Of a stretch of 5,052 nucleotides of DNA, positions 1 to 4,371 are shown piece by piece; the first letter of the stretch is position 1, and every line of letters begins with the position of its first letter. Below the pieces are notes generated by a model. The model saw nothing but the letters and a program-made list of their open reading frames with translations. It was not told the DNA's origin and did not search any database. The position numbers were made by a program, and so were the translations under genes. Source of the stretch: Chloroflexota bacterium (GTDB lineage: Bacteria > Chloroflexota > FW602-bin22 > JAMCYS01). The stretch lies in NCBI GenBank assembly GCA_021847625.1, contig JAJZQK010000325.1, forward strand, positions 1-5,052, given 5' to 3'.

Positions 1-24
1 GGGATGACAGGAGCGCCGGCAGAG
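1..24 (-). repeat. Partial copy of the dispersed palindromic repeat, cut by the window edge
   Basis: These 24 bases are the exact reverse complement of 3028-3051, which is the left end and first hairpin arm of the composite repeat at 3027-3189. Identity stops after base 24, where the sequence continues differently, so this looks like the true outer end of a second copy. The rest of that copy, including the hairpin core, lies outside the window. What is seen is the 24-bp identity; calling it a mobile or REP-like repeat is inference. Confidence 0.8.
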
Positions 25-122
25 GCTCCGTTGGCCCTTCCGCTAGCGAGCACCCGGGCAGCAACGGCTACGTCGGACTGTTTAGGCCGGGGCGCGCTTA
101 GCCACCGGGGGGTGAACGCAGG

Positions 123-155
123 ACGGGGATGCCGCTCTGGGGGCAGCATCCCCGT
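123..155 (-). terminator. Stem-loop downstream of the dsrE-like gene, possible terminator
   Basis: A perfect 10-bp stem, ACGGGGATGC at 123-132 pairing with GCATCCCCGT at 146-155, encloses a 13-nt loop. On the minus strand it lies 27 nt beyond the stop codon of the DsrE-like gene, where an operon terminator would be expected. There is no U-rich tract on either side, so it may instead be an mRNA 3'-end stabilising hairpin. It shares GGGGAT/ATCCCC blocks with the repeats near 3050, but the loop is unrelated and it is not a copy of them. Confidence 0.4.
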
Positions 156-182
156 TACCTCTGCTGCAGGTGGTGACTTAAC

Positions 183-662
183 TTAGAACGCGAGGGAGAT
201 GGCGTTCTCGCTGGCGAAGTCGAGGAAGGTAGCTGCGCCACCGATTTCGACGCCGTCGATGAGATCTTCCTTCTTGATGCCCATCGCGTCCATCGTCATC
301 TGGCAGGCGATCAGGCGCACTCCCATTTCCTTGGCCATGTTCAGCAGCTCGCTTATCTTGAGCACGTTGGCCTTCTTCATCTTGTCGCCCATCATCTTCG
401 TAGCCATCGCCGTCATGCCGGGCAGCATGCCCACGATGTTGGGGACTGGCATGGGCATTGCCGGGTTCGCGATGGGGGCAATCTGCAATTGGTCTGCTTT
501 GCCTTTCTTCAGTATCTCGAGGCCGTAGAAGGTGAAGAAGATCGCCGCCTCCATGTCCATCGCCACCGCGGCCGTGGCCAGGATGAAGGGAGGGTAGGCC
601 GCGTCGAGGGTGCCGTGGCCGGCGATGATCGCGAGTCTTTGTTTGGTGTTGCCGTCGCTCAT
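183..662 (-). CDS. DsrE/DsrF/DrsH-like family protein
   Basis: A 159-aa small cytosolic protein of the DsrE-like superfamily (the DrsE_2 type often named peroxiredoxin-like or DsrE/DsrF/DrsH-like), a family linked to sulfur relay and redox handling. What shows it: an N-terminal beta strand RLAIIAGHGTLD (9-20), a helix ending in AMDMEA, the strand IFFTFYGLEIL (41-51), a Met-rich central segment (about 69-95), and the C-terminal block with LIACQMTMDAMGI, whose Cys120 is the conserved cysteine. About 16 Met residues are present, as is usual in this subfamily, and the length is normal. The start is set by AAAGGACGG six bases before the ATG at 662; an in-frame ATG at 725 would add 21 residues that do not resemble the family and has no ribosome site. 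It follows the HTH-PocR gene by 109 bp on the same strand, so co-transcription is likely. The exact substrate is unknown. Confidence 0.88.
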   Translation of the reverse strand: MSDGNTKQRLAIIAGHGTLDAAYPPFILATAAVAMDMEAAIFFTFYGLEILKKGKADQLQIAPIANPAMPMPVPNIVGMLPGMTAMATKMMGDKMKKANVLKISELLNMAKEMGVRLIACQMTMDAMGIKKEDLIDGVEIGGAATFLDFASENAISLAF

Positions 663-771
663 TTTTCCGTCCTTTGCTGATCCGTGGCCACGTCCGCGTG
701 CCACAGGATTGGGTTCATTAGTCATGCGTTAGCCGAAATATGCTAGACTTCCTGATCGCATTGGGCTATCT

Positions 772-1524
772 TCAATCTAGGGTCGTCATGGCGGCGATCT
801 GGCGCAGGCGGTCGACGAGGTCCGCTCGCTCGCTGCCGACCTTCTCGAAGGTGCGGGCGATCTTCTGCAGCCAGTCGCCCAGCTGGGCCCGTTTGCGCTT
901 GTCGAGGATTGGCGCCCTCCGGGCGGCGGCGATGGCCTCGTCGGCATCCAGCCCGTAGGCGGCGGCAAGGTCCCTGATGCGCGCGTCCTCCGTCCGGCAA
1001 TCAGGAGGTTCGGCGTAGAACTGACCGGCGACGAGAATGCCGACGAGCTCGCCCTTCACCTCTATGCGGGCGCGGGCGTACTGGAGGCCGGCGTGGCAGG
1101 CGACAAACGTCGGCACGCGCTCCGGCCGGAGGGCCAGCTCGTGCCAGCACGAGATGCAGGCGCGCCGGCCCTGTTCGCTGGCCATGATCAAGCTGCAGAA
1201 CCGGCAAGGGTTGCTGAGATTGGTGAGCGGTTCCCCGTTCGTGGCCGTGGTTACCAGACCCACCTCGGCGATCTCCGCGAAGACGTCCTGGATGGTCTGT
1301 AGACAATTCAGCGGCAACGGCTCGGCGAGCGACGACGAGGCAGGGCTGCGATGGCTGGCGCCGCGGGTGCCGGCGATGAGGTCGTCGATCTCCTGCCGGG
1401 GGAAGCGCCACTGGTGGCCGACCTTGACGCCGGTGAGGCGGCCGTCGTCGAGCATCCTGTAGATCGTCGTCCGATCGACCTGCAGCAGCTCCTGCACTTG
1501 CTTGGCTGTTAGTAGTTCGCTCAT
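772..1524 (-). CDS. Excisionase-type HTH regulator with PocR sensory domain
   Basis: A 250-aa predicted one-component transcription regulator. Residues 3-52 form a MerR/excisionase-like winged HTH (LLTAKQVQELLQVDRTTIYR, then GRLTGVKVGHQWRFPRQEIDDLI). Residues 72 to about 225 match the PocR ligand-binding domain, with the Cys pattern CRFC (107-110), CISC (123-126) and ACHAG (Cys143), followed by the strand pair ARIEVKGELVGILVAGQF. Family knowledge: PocR domains are predicted to sense small organic compounds, as in the propanediol regulator PocR; the Cys set could instead bind a metal or Fe-S cluster. The ATG at 1524 is chosen over in-frame ATGs at 1569 and 1596 because those fall inside the promoter and the HTH begins right after 1524. 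Its ribosome site (GCGGGG) is weak. It lies upstream of the DsrE-like gene, which it may control, perhaps with itself; that is inference. Confidence 0.88.
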   Translation of the reverse strand: MSELLTAKQVQELLQVDRTTIYRMLDDGRLTGVKVGHQWRFPRQEIDDLIAGTRGASHRSPASSSLAEPLPLNCLQTIQDVFAEIAEVGLVTTATNGEPLTNLSNPCRFCSLIMASEQGRRACISCWHELALRPERVPTFVACHAGLQYARARIEVKGELVGILVAGQFYAEPPDCRTEDARIRDLAAAYGLDADEAIAAARRAPILDKRKRAQLGDWLQKIARTFEKVGSERADLVDRLRQIAAMTTLD

Positions 1525-1535
1525 ACCCCGCAACT

Positions 1536-1546
1536 TACTGCTAGTA
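1536..1546 (-). promoter_or_regulatory. Short dyad TACT-GCT-AGTA in the regulator's leader
   Basis: A perfect 4-bp inverted repeat with a 3-bp centre lies between the predicted transcription start (about 1561) and the start codon of the HTH-PocR gene, in an unusually AT-rich patch (1536-1560). This position suits an autoregulatory operator. The dyad is short enough to arise by chance, so the call is weak. Confidence 0.25.
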
Positions 1547-1567
1547 TTTACAATAGGATTCACCAAC

Positions 1568-1596
1568 ATCTTATGCCGTCGGGCCGGGCTTGTCAA
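1568..1596 (-). promoter_or_regulatory. Sigma70-like promoter for the HTH-PocR/DsrE unit
   Basis: Read on the minus strand, a perfect -35 box TTGACA (1596-1591) is followed by exactly 17 bp and a -10 box TAAGAT (1573-1568, four of six consensus bases). Transcription would begin near 1561, giving a leader of about 37 nt before the ATG at 1524. This also argues against the longer upstream starts for the regulator. Confidence 0.7.
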
Positions 1597-1904
1597 GAAG
1601 AAATCGCGACCGGGTCTTCGCAGCTAAGGGGATGACTCGTAGCGGCGGGAGAAACGGCTGCCCCTGGCCCCGTGGGGGCAGAGACACCGGCCACACGACG
1701 TGCAGGCGTGGACGGAAACACGGTTTCACGTAAGGCAGTTGGTAAGGGTTCTGCTGGAAAGGGTGGATGATAAGGGCGGCGTATCTCGCGGGAAGAGGAC
1801 ACGGTTGGAGGCGGGTGTGCATCAAGAAGTCCCGTTCGCTTGGCGGATTCGAGCGGGGCTAATCCATACGACTGCGACCGGACGCCGGCGCCAAGGGCAG
1901 GCCC
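1597..1904. other. Intergenic stretch with no convincing gene
   Basis: Reading frames here (for example minus-strand 1571-1825) give proline/arginine-rich sequence with no family resemblance and overlap the promoter at 1568-1596. Two GC-rich hairpins are visible: a 7-bp stem CTGCCCC/GGGGCAG at 1658-1681 without a U tract, and the longer one at 1828-1860 listed separately. Confidence 0.6.
1828..1860 (+). other. Eleven-pair hairpin with two G-U pairs on the plus strand
   Basis: Bases 1828-1838 (AGTCCCGTTCG) pair with 1850-1860 (CGAGCGGGGCT) around an 11-nt loop. As plus-strand RNA all eleven positions pair, two as G-U; as minus-strand RNA those two become A-C mismatches. It lies 45 bp past the stop of the minus-strand membrane-protein gene, where a terminator might be expected, but the minus-strand form is weaker and followed by only a modest T-rich run (ACTTCTTGAT). 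Its function is unknown. Confidence 0.35.
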
Positions 1905-2126
1905 CTAATGGATCAGCGGGGCAACCTCGCTAATGCCCGAGAGCAGGGCCAGCATCAGGTCCATGGTCAGGAGAATGGAACTGAGAATAATGGAGCCGAT
2001 ATCCCTGTTGACGACTGCCAGAAGGAGGAACACGCCTAGCAGTCCTCCCACGGCTAGCAACGGGTCTACAGGCAGGTTGGCTACGTTTAGGGCAGCGATG
2101 TCCGGCAGCTGCCCGGACCAATTCAT
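1905..2126 (-). CDS. Small two-span membrane protein, hypothetical
   Basis: A 73-aa protein I do not recognise. Residues 1-21 are polar to neutral (MNWSGQLPDIAALNVANLPV). Two hydrophobic stretches follow, about 22-40 (PLLAVGGLLGVFLLLAVV) and about 45-64 (SIILSSILLTMDLMLALL), split by the short polar turn NRD, so a hairpin in the membrane is likely. Codons favour C/G at third positions, as in the clear genes here. The ATG at 2126 is chosen because hydrophobic coding sequence follows it and a GGGAGG site lies upstream, although the spacing of about 12 nt is long; an in-frame upstream ATG at 2249 would add 41 arginine-rich residues that look non-coding. The gene stands alone on the minus strand. 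No function can be assigned; a small integral membrane or stress-type peptide is possible. Confidence 0.6.
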   Translation of the reverse strand: MNWSGQLPDIAALNVANLPVDPLLAVGGLLGVFLLLAVVNRDIGSIILSSILLTMDLMLALLSGISEVAPLIH

Positions 2127-2252
2127 CGAGCCGTTGATCCTCCCGTTTCTTCTCTGTTGACGCCGGCAAGGGGCGCGTCCCCCGCGAAACGGCACGGCGT
2201 GCAAGCGTCGGAAAGTCTCGTCCGCTAACACTCGCCTGCCTATGCTCAAGGA

Positions 2253-2268
2253 TACCCCGGATTACCCC
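2253..2268. repeat. Tandem TACCCC half-sites, 10-bp period
   Basis: TACCCC occurs at 2253-2258 and again at 2263-2268, separated by GGAT, so the two copies lie one helical turn apart (GGGGTA-ATCC-GGGGTA on the minus strand). This spacing is typical of direct-repeat sites for response regulators. It lies next to the weak promoter at 2278-2305, just downstream of the predicted start of transcription. Chance occurrence in GC-rich DNA cannot be excluded. Confidence 0.25.
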
Positions 2269-2269
2269 T

Positions 2270-2296
2270 ATCGTGCCATAGTACGCTGGGCACGGT
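2270..2296 (+). other. Eight-pair hairpin, ATCGTGCC/GGCACGGT
   Basis: ATCGTGCC at 2270-2277 pairs with GGCACGGT at 2289-2296 (one G-U) across an 11-nt loop. No U-rich tract follows. It overlaps the candidate minus-strand promoter at 2278-2305, so as DNA it could act as an operator rather than as an RNA structure. Confidence 0.25.
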
Positions 2297-2305
2297 GACA
2301 GTGAA
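2278..2305 (-). promoter_or_regulatory. Weak candidate promoter for the small membrane-protein gene
   Basis: On the minus strand TTCACT (2305-2300, four of six -35 bases) is followed by 16 bp and TACTAT (2283-2278, five of six -10 bases). Transcription would start near 2271, leaving a leader of about 145 nt before the ATG at 2126. Support is only motif similarity. Confidence 0.3.
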
Positions 2306-2411
2306 GACCTGGTGAAGAGGTGTCTCGACGGCACTGCCGGCCCTCGGGGAGGGCGGCGGGCAGATGGGTCCATGATGCCTATCGGGGCGCGGTGGAGAAT
2401 GCCCGCGGGAG

Positions 2412-2639
2412 TTAGGCGACCGAGACCGCTTGGGTCAGGTGCCCGTGCGCTTCTCGGGCTAGGGAATCCTCGATTTGCTGACAGCACCGCCTGGCCTCTT
2501 CGGCCTCCATCGCCAGCCGGCAGTACTCGATCAAGGTCAGACGCTGGCCGTCTCTGCGCAGAATGCTGTCCTTTGCAACGTACGTTGCACGGGCCGTTTC
2601 AAGATCCTTCAGCAATGCGACATCGGTAACCACCGTCAC
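2412..2639 (-). CDS. Small helical protein, hypothetical
   Basis: A 75-aa cytosolic protein I do not recognise. It begins VTVVTDVALLKDLETA and is almost entirely predicted helix, with charged heptad-like stretches in about residues 30-60 (TLIEYCRLAMEAEEARR) and three cysteines: one in EYC (Cys40) and an adjacent pair (Cys52-Cys53) in ARRCCQQ. There is no signal peptide or membrane segment. The GTG at 2639 is chosen because AGGGAGG stands just upstream and helical coding-type sequence starts there; the open frame continues to 2966, but that part is proline/glycine-rich, runs through the 25-bp palindrome and looks non-coding. The gene stands alone on the minus strand, with a GCCCTC/GAGGGC hairpin (2340-2354) past its end that lacks a U tract. 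A small metal- or thiol-binding or partner-binding helical protein is possible, but this is guesswork. Confidence 0.55.
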   Translation of the reverse strand: MTVVTDVALLKDLETARATYVAKDSILRRDGQRLTLIEYCRLAMEAEEARRCCQQIEDSLAREAHGHLTQAVSVA

Positions 2640-2726
2640 TACCCCCTCCCTGTTGCCTGGGTCCTTGCCCGGAGGTTGCCCTGAGCTAAACCCACCGGGG
2701 CCGAGCCTCGGCTTCCCCTCGCACGA

Positions 2727-2751
2727 CACGTTTGTTCCCGGAACCAACGTG
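2727..2751. promoter_or_regulatory. 25-bp near-perfect palindrome, candidate operator
   Basis: Centred on C2739, the arms CACGTTTGTTCC (2727-2738) and GGAACCAACGTG (2740-2751) are complementary at 11 of 12 positions, the exception being T2733 against C2745. The GTTCC/GGAAC core is perfect. With no room for a loop, this suits a dimeric DNA-binding protein better than an RNA hairpin. A plus-strand TATACT (2757-2762), five of six -10 bases, starts 5 bp after it, so bound protein would cover a -35 region; on the minus strand it sits in the leader of the 75-aa gene. Confidence 0.6.
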
Positions 2752-2756
2752 CTTGA

Positions 2757-2762
2757 TATACT
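2757..2762 (+). promoter_or_regulatory. Candidate -10 box TATACT beside the palindrome
   Basis: TATACT matches five of six -10 consensus bases. The best upstream -35-like element is TTGTTC (2732-2737) with a long 19-bp spacer, lying inside the palindrome. No plus-strand gene follows closely, so any transcript would be a non-coding RNA or a long radC leader. Confidence 0.25.
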
Positions 2763-2918
2763 AAACCTGGTCGGGCAAGGAAGCAGTAGATTGGTGGTGA
2801 AGATGCGGTTAAGAAGTGCCGCGCCCGGGCCCCCGGCAACGCCGACGGCCAGCCTGCCCGCAAGAGTGCATACACAGCGGTTGCGCCAGTAGTGAGACAC
2901 CACTTGGTTTGTCGGTCG

Positions 2919-2927
2919 TGCTATAAT
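2919..2927 (+). promoter_or_regulatory. Extended -10 promoter TGCTATAAT
   Basis: A perfect TATAAT (2922-2927) is preceded by TG one base upstream, the extended -10 form that can work without a good -35 box, and none is seen here. Transcription would start near 2934. The next plus-strand gene is radC at 3256, so this is the best candidate radC promoter, with a leader of about 320 nt that contains the whole composite repeat. Confidence 0.5.
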
Positions 2928-3043
2928 CCATCCGTCCCGAAGGTCCGCGTGCCGCCTTGCCGGCATCCAAGTAGTCCGGCATAGCCGTTGCTGCCGGGGT
3001 GCTCGCTGCCGCGAGGGATCACGCAGGCTCTGCCGGCGCTCCT

Positions 3044-3070
3044 GTCATCCCCGCGCAAGCGGGGATCCAG
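3044..3070 (+). repeat. Palindromic unit A (27 nt)
   Basis: The unit starts GTC, ends CCAG, and holds an 8-bp stem ATCCCCGC/GCGGGGAT closed by the GNRA-type tetraloop GCAA. It is identical in all 27 positions to unit B, 61 bp further on. Confidence 0.85.
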
Positions 3071-3104
3071 TAGGGTCTGCATCACCGAGAGCGGCGCATC
3101 CGAC

Positions 3105-3131
3105 GTCATCCCCGCGCAAGCGGGGATCCAG
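3105..3131 (+). repeat. Palindromic unit B (27 nt)
   Basis: An exact direct copy of unit A, separated from it by 34 unrelated bases. The perfect copy implies recent duplication or constraint on sequence as well as structure. Confidence 0.85.
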
Positions 3132-3155
3132 TCCCCGGTATGGCCACGCACCGGA

Positions 3156-3181
3156 TGGATTCCCGCTTCCGCGGGAATGAC
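3156..3181 (-). repeat. Inverted palindromic unit C with compensatory stem change
   Basis: On the minus strand this is the same unit with a stem ATTCCCGC/GCGGGAAT and tetraloop GGAA. Relative to units A and B one C-G stem pair has become T-A, both partners changing together, and the loop changes from GCAA to GGAA, still of GNRA form. This pattern supports conservation of the hairpin itself. Confidence 0.85.
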
Positions 3182-3255
3182 GGCAGAGCGGCAGCTAGGC
3201 TATTCCACCGGCCAACCGTGCAGCAGGGATGAGGCCGGGTCATCTAGGAGTGCCG

Positions 3256-3954
3256 ATGGCCATCGTCGAGTACCATCCGACAATCAAAGACCTGCCGATG
3301 AGCGAGCGCCCGCGGGAGAGGCTTCTGGCCCAGGGCCCTGACAGGCTGGCCAACCACGAGTTGCTGGCGATCCTCCTGCGCACCGGCCTGCAGAACGAAA
3401 ACGCCGTGGCCGTCGCCCAGCGGCTCCTGGCGCGCTTCGATGGCCTGGCAGGCCTGGCCCGGGCGTCGCAGGGCGAGCTATGCGCGGAGCGCGGTCTGGG
3501 CGAGGCCAAGGCCGCCCAGCTGCTGGCGGCCATCGAGCTGGGGCGGCGCCTGGCCTCGGCCCAGCCGGAGGAGCGCGTGCAGGTGCGTTCGCCAGCCGAC
3601 GTCGCCAACCTGCTGTCGGAAATGGCCGGCTTCGAGCAGGAGCATCTGAAGATCGTCCTCCTCAACGCCAAGAACCAGGTGGTGGCCATTCGCGAACTCT
3701 ACAAGGGCGCGGCCGACCGGGCCACCATCCGCGTCGGCGAGGTGTTCCGCGAGGCGGTCCGCCAGAATTCCGTCGCCCTGGTGGTGGCGCACAACCACCC
3801 GAGCGGCGACCCCAACCCTTCGCCGGAGGATGTGCGCGTGACCGGCGAAATCGTCGAAGCCGGCCGCCTGCTGGACATCGAGGTTCTCGACCACCTCGTC
3901 ATCGGGCGGGGCCGCTTCGTCAGCCTGCGCGAGCGACGGCTGGGCTTTCAGTAG
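3256..3954 (+). CDS. radC: RadC family protein (JAMM/MPN+ domain)
   Basis: A 232-aa RadC/UPF0758 protein of normal length. The N-terminal part carries the family opening [25 protein letters not shown] (18-44, key residues shown in the family as the first helix-hairpin-helix region) and a second HhH-like helix set, [21 protein letters not shown] (78-98). The C-terminal half is the JAMM metalloprotease-like fold: a probable acidic ligand in GEVFREA (Glu162), then [14 protein letters not shown] with His179, His181, Ser189 and Asp192. All zinc-site residues are present. The cellular role is unsettled: the name comes from a DNA repair phenotype later questioned, and relatives occur on mobile elements. 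The ATG at 3256 is chosen because AGGAG (3246-3250) sits five bases upstream; an earlier ATG at 3229 has no such site. Transcription probably starts at the extended -10 promoter near 2927. Confidence 0.96.
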   Translation: MAIVEYHPTIKDLPMSERPRERLLAQGPDRLANHELLAILLRTGLQNENAVAVAQRLLARFDGLAGLARASQGELCAERGLGEAKAAQLLAAIELGRRLASAQPEERVQVRSPADVANLLSEMAGFEQEHLKIVLLNAKNQVVAIRELYKGAADRATIRVGEVFREAVRQNSVALVVAHNHPSGDPNPSPEDVRVTGEIVEAGRLLDIEVLDHLVIGRGRFVSLRERRLGFQ

Positions 3955-4078
3955 CGGCGGATCGCCTGGCAGGAGCCCCGTGAAGGCCGGGTGGAGACTC
4001 GGTTGCGGAGCGCCACGGACGGGCGGTGAAGCCTCAAGATCAGGGCCGGACGGCCGATAATCACCCTGAACGGACGCA

Positions 4079-4312
4079 GTGCGAAGGAAGTTCGGGATAT
4101 GGGTGGTGGGTATGGGAACAAATCCAAAAACGGTCTTCCGGTTCCTGGGGACTTGGCTGGGCATCCACGACGAAGCAAGCGTTGTCTCGCACGCGCGAGA
4201 AGAGGGCCTGGCTCCCCCGGGGCAGCGTATCTCCACGCTCATGGAGGCCCAGCGCAAGGAAGCGGATCTGGCACGGCAGCTCCGGCTGCGCAAATGGACC
4301 GAGATCAACTAG
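4079..4312 (+). CDS. Small basic hypothetical protein downstream of radC
   Basis: A protein of up to 77 aa that I do not recognise. From GTG 4079 it reads MRRKFGIWVVGMGTNPKT; in-frame alternatives are GTG 4103 or 4106 and ATG 4112 (66 aa, MGTNPKTVFRFLGTWLGI). No start has a clear ribosome site: GGTGGTGGG before 4112 and AAGGAAG about 12 bases before 4103 are both imperfect. The central part (VFRFLGTWLGIHDEASVVSHA) is mildly amphipathic, and the C-terminal half (TLMEAQRKEADLARQLRLRKW) looks like a charged single helix, perhaps a coiled coil. There is no clear membrane span. It lies 124 bp after radC on the same strand and is followed 59 bp later by a strong terminator, so it may be the last gene of a radC transcript or have its own promoter (a weak GATAAT at 4056-4061). 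Confidence 0.5.
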   Translation: MRRKFGIWVVGMGTNPKTVFRFLGTWLGIHDEASVVSHAREEGLAPPGQRISTLMEAQRKEADLARQLRLRKWTEIN

Positions 4313-4329
4313 GGCGCCGGGATGCGGCG

Positions 4330-4349
4330 CCGGCCCTCGGTCGGGCCGG
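4330..4349 (+). other. GC hairpin before the terminator
   Basis: CCGGCCC (4330-4336) pairs perfectly with GGGCCGG (4343-4349) around a 6-nt loop. It lies between the stop at 4312 and the terminator. Lacking a U tract, it more likely protects the mRNA 3' end or is incidental in GC-rich DNA. Confidence 0.35.
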
Positions 4350-4371
4350 GCAAGGCTAGCCGGCATCACAG

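Larger units (their letters stand above)
3027..3189 (+). repeat. Composite palindromic (REP/MITE-like) repeat element
   Basis: A 163-bp element bounded by perfect 9-bp terminal inverted repeats, GCTCTGCCG (3027-3035) and CGGCAGAGC (3181-3189). Inside are three palindromic units: two identical 27-nt direct copies (3044-3070 and 3105-3131) and one inverted variant (3156-3181). Its left end recurs inverted at bases 1-24, so it is dispersed. No protein is encoded. The layout recalls REP clusters (BIMEs) and small non-autonomous elements moved by a transposase encoded elsewhere; that mechanism is inferred. It lies 66 bp before radC. Confidence 0.75.
2640..3255. other. Gene-free regulatory and repeat region upstream of radC
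   Basis: About 616 bp lie between the 75-aa minus-strand gene and radC. No reading frame here resembles a protein. The stretch holds a strong hairpin in the minus-strand leader (GCCGAG-C-CTCGGC, 2700-2712), the 25-bp palindrome at 2727-2751 with a TATACT box beside it, the extended -10 promoter at 2919-2927, and the composite palindromic repeat at 3027-3189. Confidence 0.65.

Noticed and set aside
4..186. A 60-codon plus-strand frame at the window start.
   Set aside because: It starts inside the repeat copy, has no ribosome site, a low-complexity product, and runs through the stem-loop past the DsrE-like gene.
1525..1596. Longer start for the HTH-PocR protein at ATG 1569 or 1596.
   Set aside because: Both lie within the TTGACA/TAAGAT promoter, and the added residues precede the HTH without resembling it.
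1658..1681. CTGCCCC/GGGGCAG hairpin as a terminator.
   Set aside because: No T tract on either strand, and no gene ends just before it in either direction.
1840..1860. tRNA-like TTCGA segment (GGATTCGAG) suggesting a tRNA T-arm or attachment site.
   Set aside because: The flanking bases cannot form the 5-bp T stem, and no acceptor, D or anticodon arms are found on either strand.
1930..2487. A 185-codon minus-strand frame overlapping the small membrane-protein gene.
   Set aside because: The product is rich in Arg, Pro and Ser without domain character and overlaps both short genes in another frame; the hydrophobic frame at 1905-2126 is more protein-like.
2640..2966. N-terminal extension of the 75-aa protein to an ATG at 2966 (184 aa).
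   Set aside because: The added part is proline/glycine-rich with no secondary-structure pattern, crosses the 25-bp palindrome, and a good ribosome site stands just before GTG 2639.
3044..3131. Mini CRISPR array: two identical 27-nt palindromic repeats with a 34-nt spacer, resembling type I-E repeats (CCCCGCGC...GCGGGGAT).
   Set aside because: Only two direct copies exist, the third is inverted and diverged with compensatory changes, the set lies inside 9-bp terminal inverted repeats, one end recurs 3 kb away, and no cas gene is present. A dispersed palindromic element explains it better.
3478..4308. A 276-codon open frame on the minus strand opposite radC.
   Set aside because: It is antisense to the unmistakable radC frame and the downstream gene; its product is arginine/proline/alanine-rich with no domain, as expected from GC-rich shadow frames.
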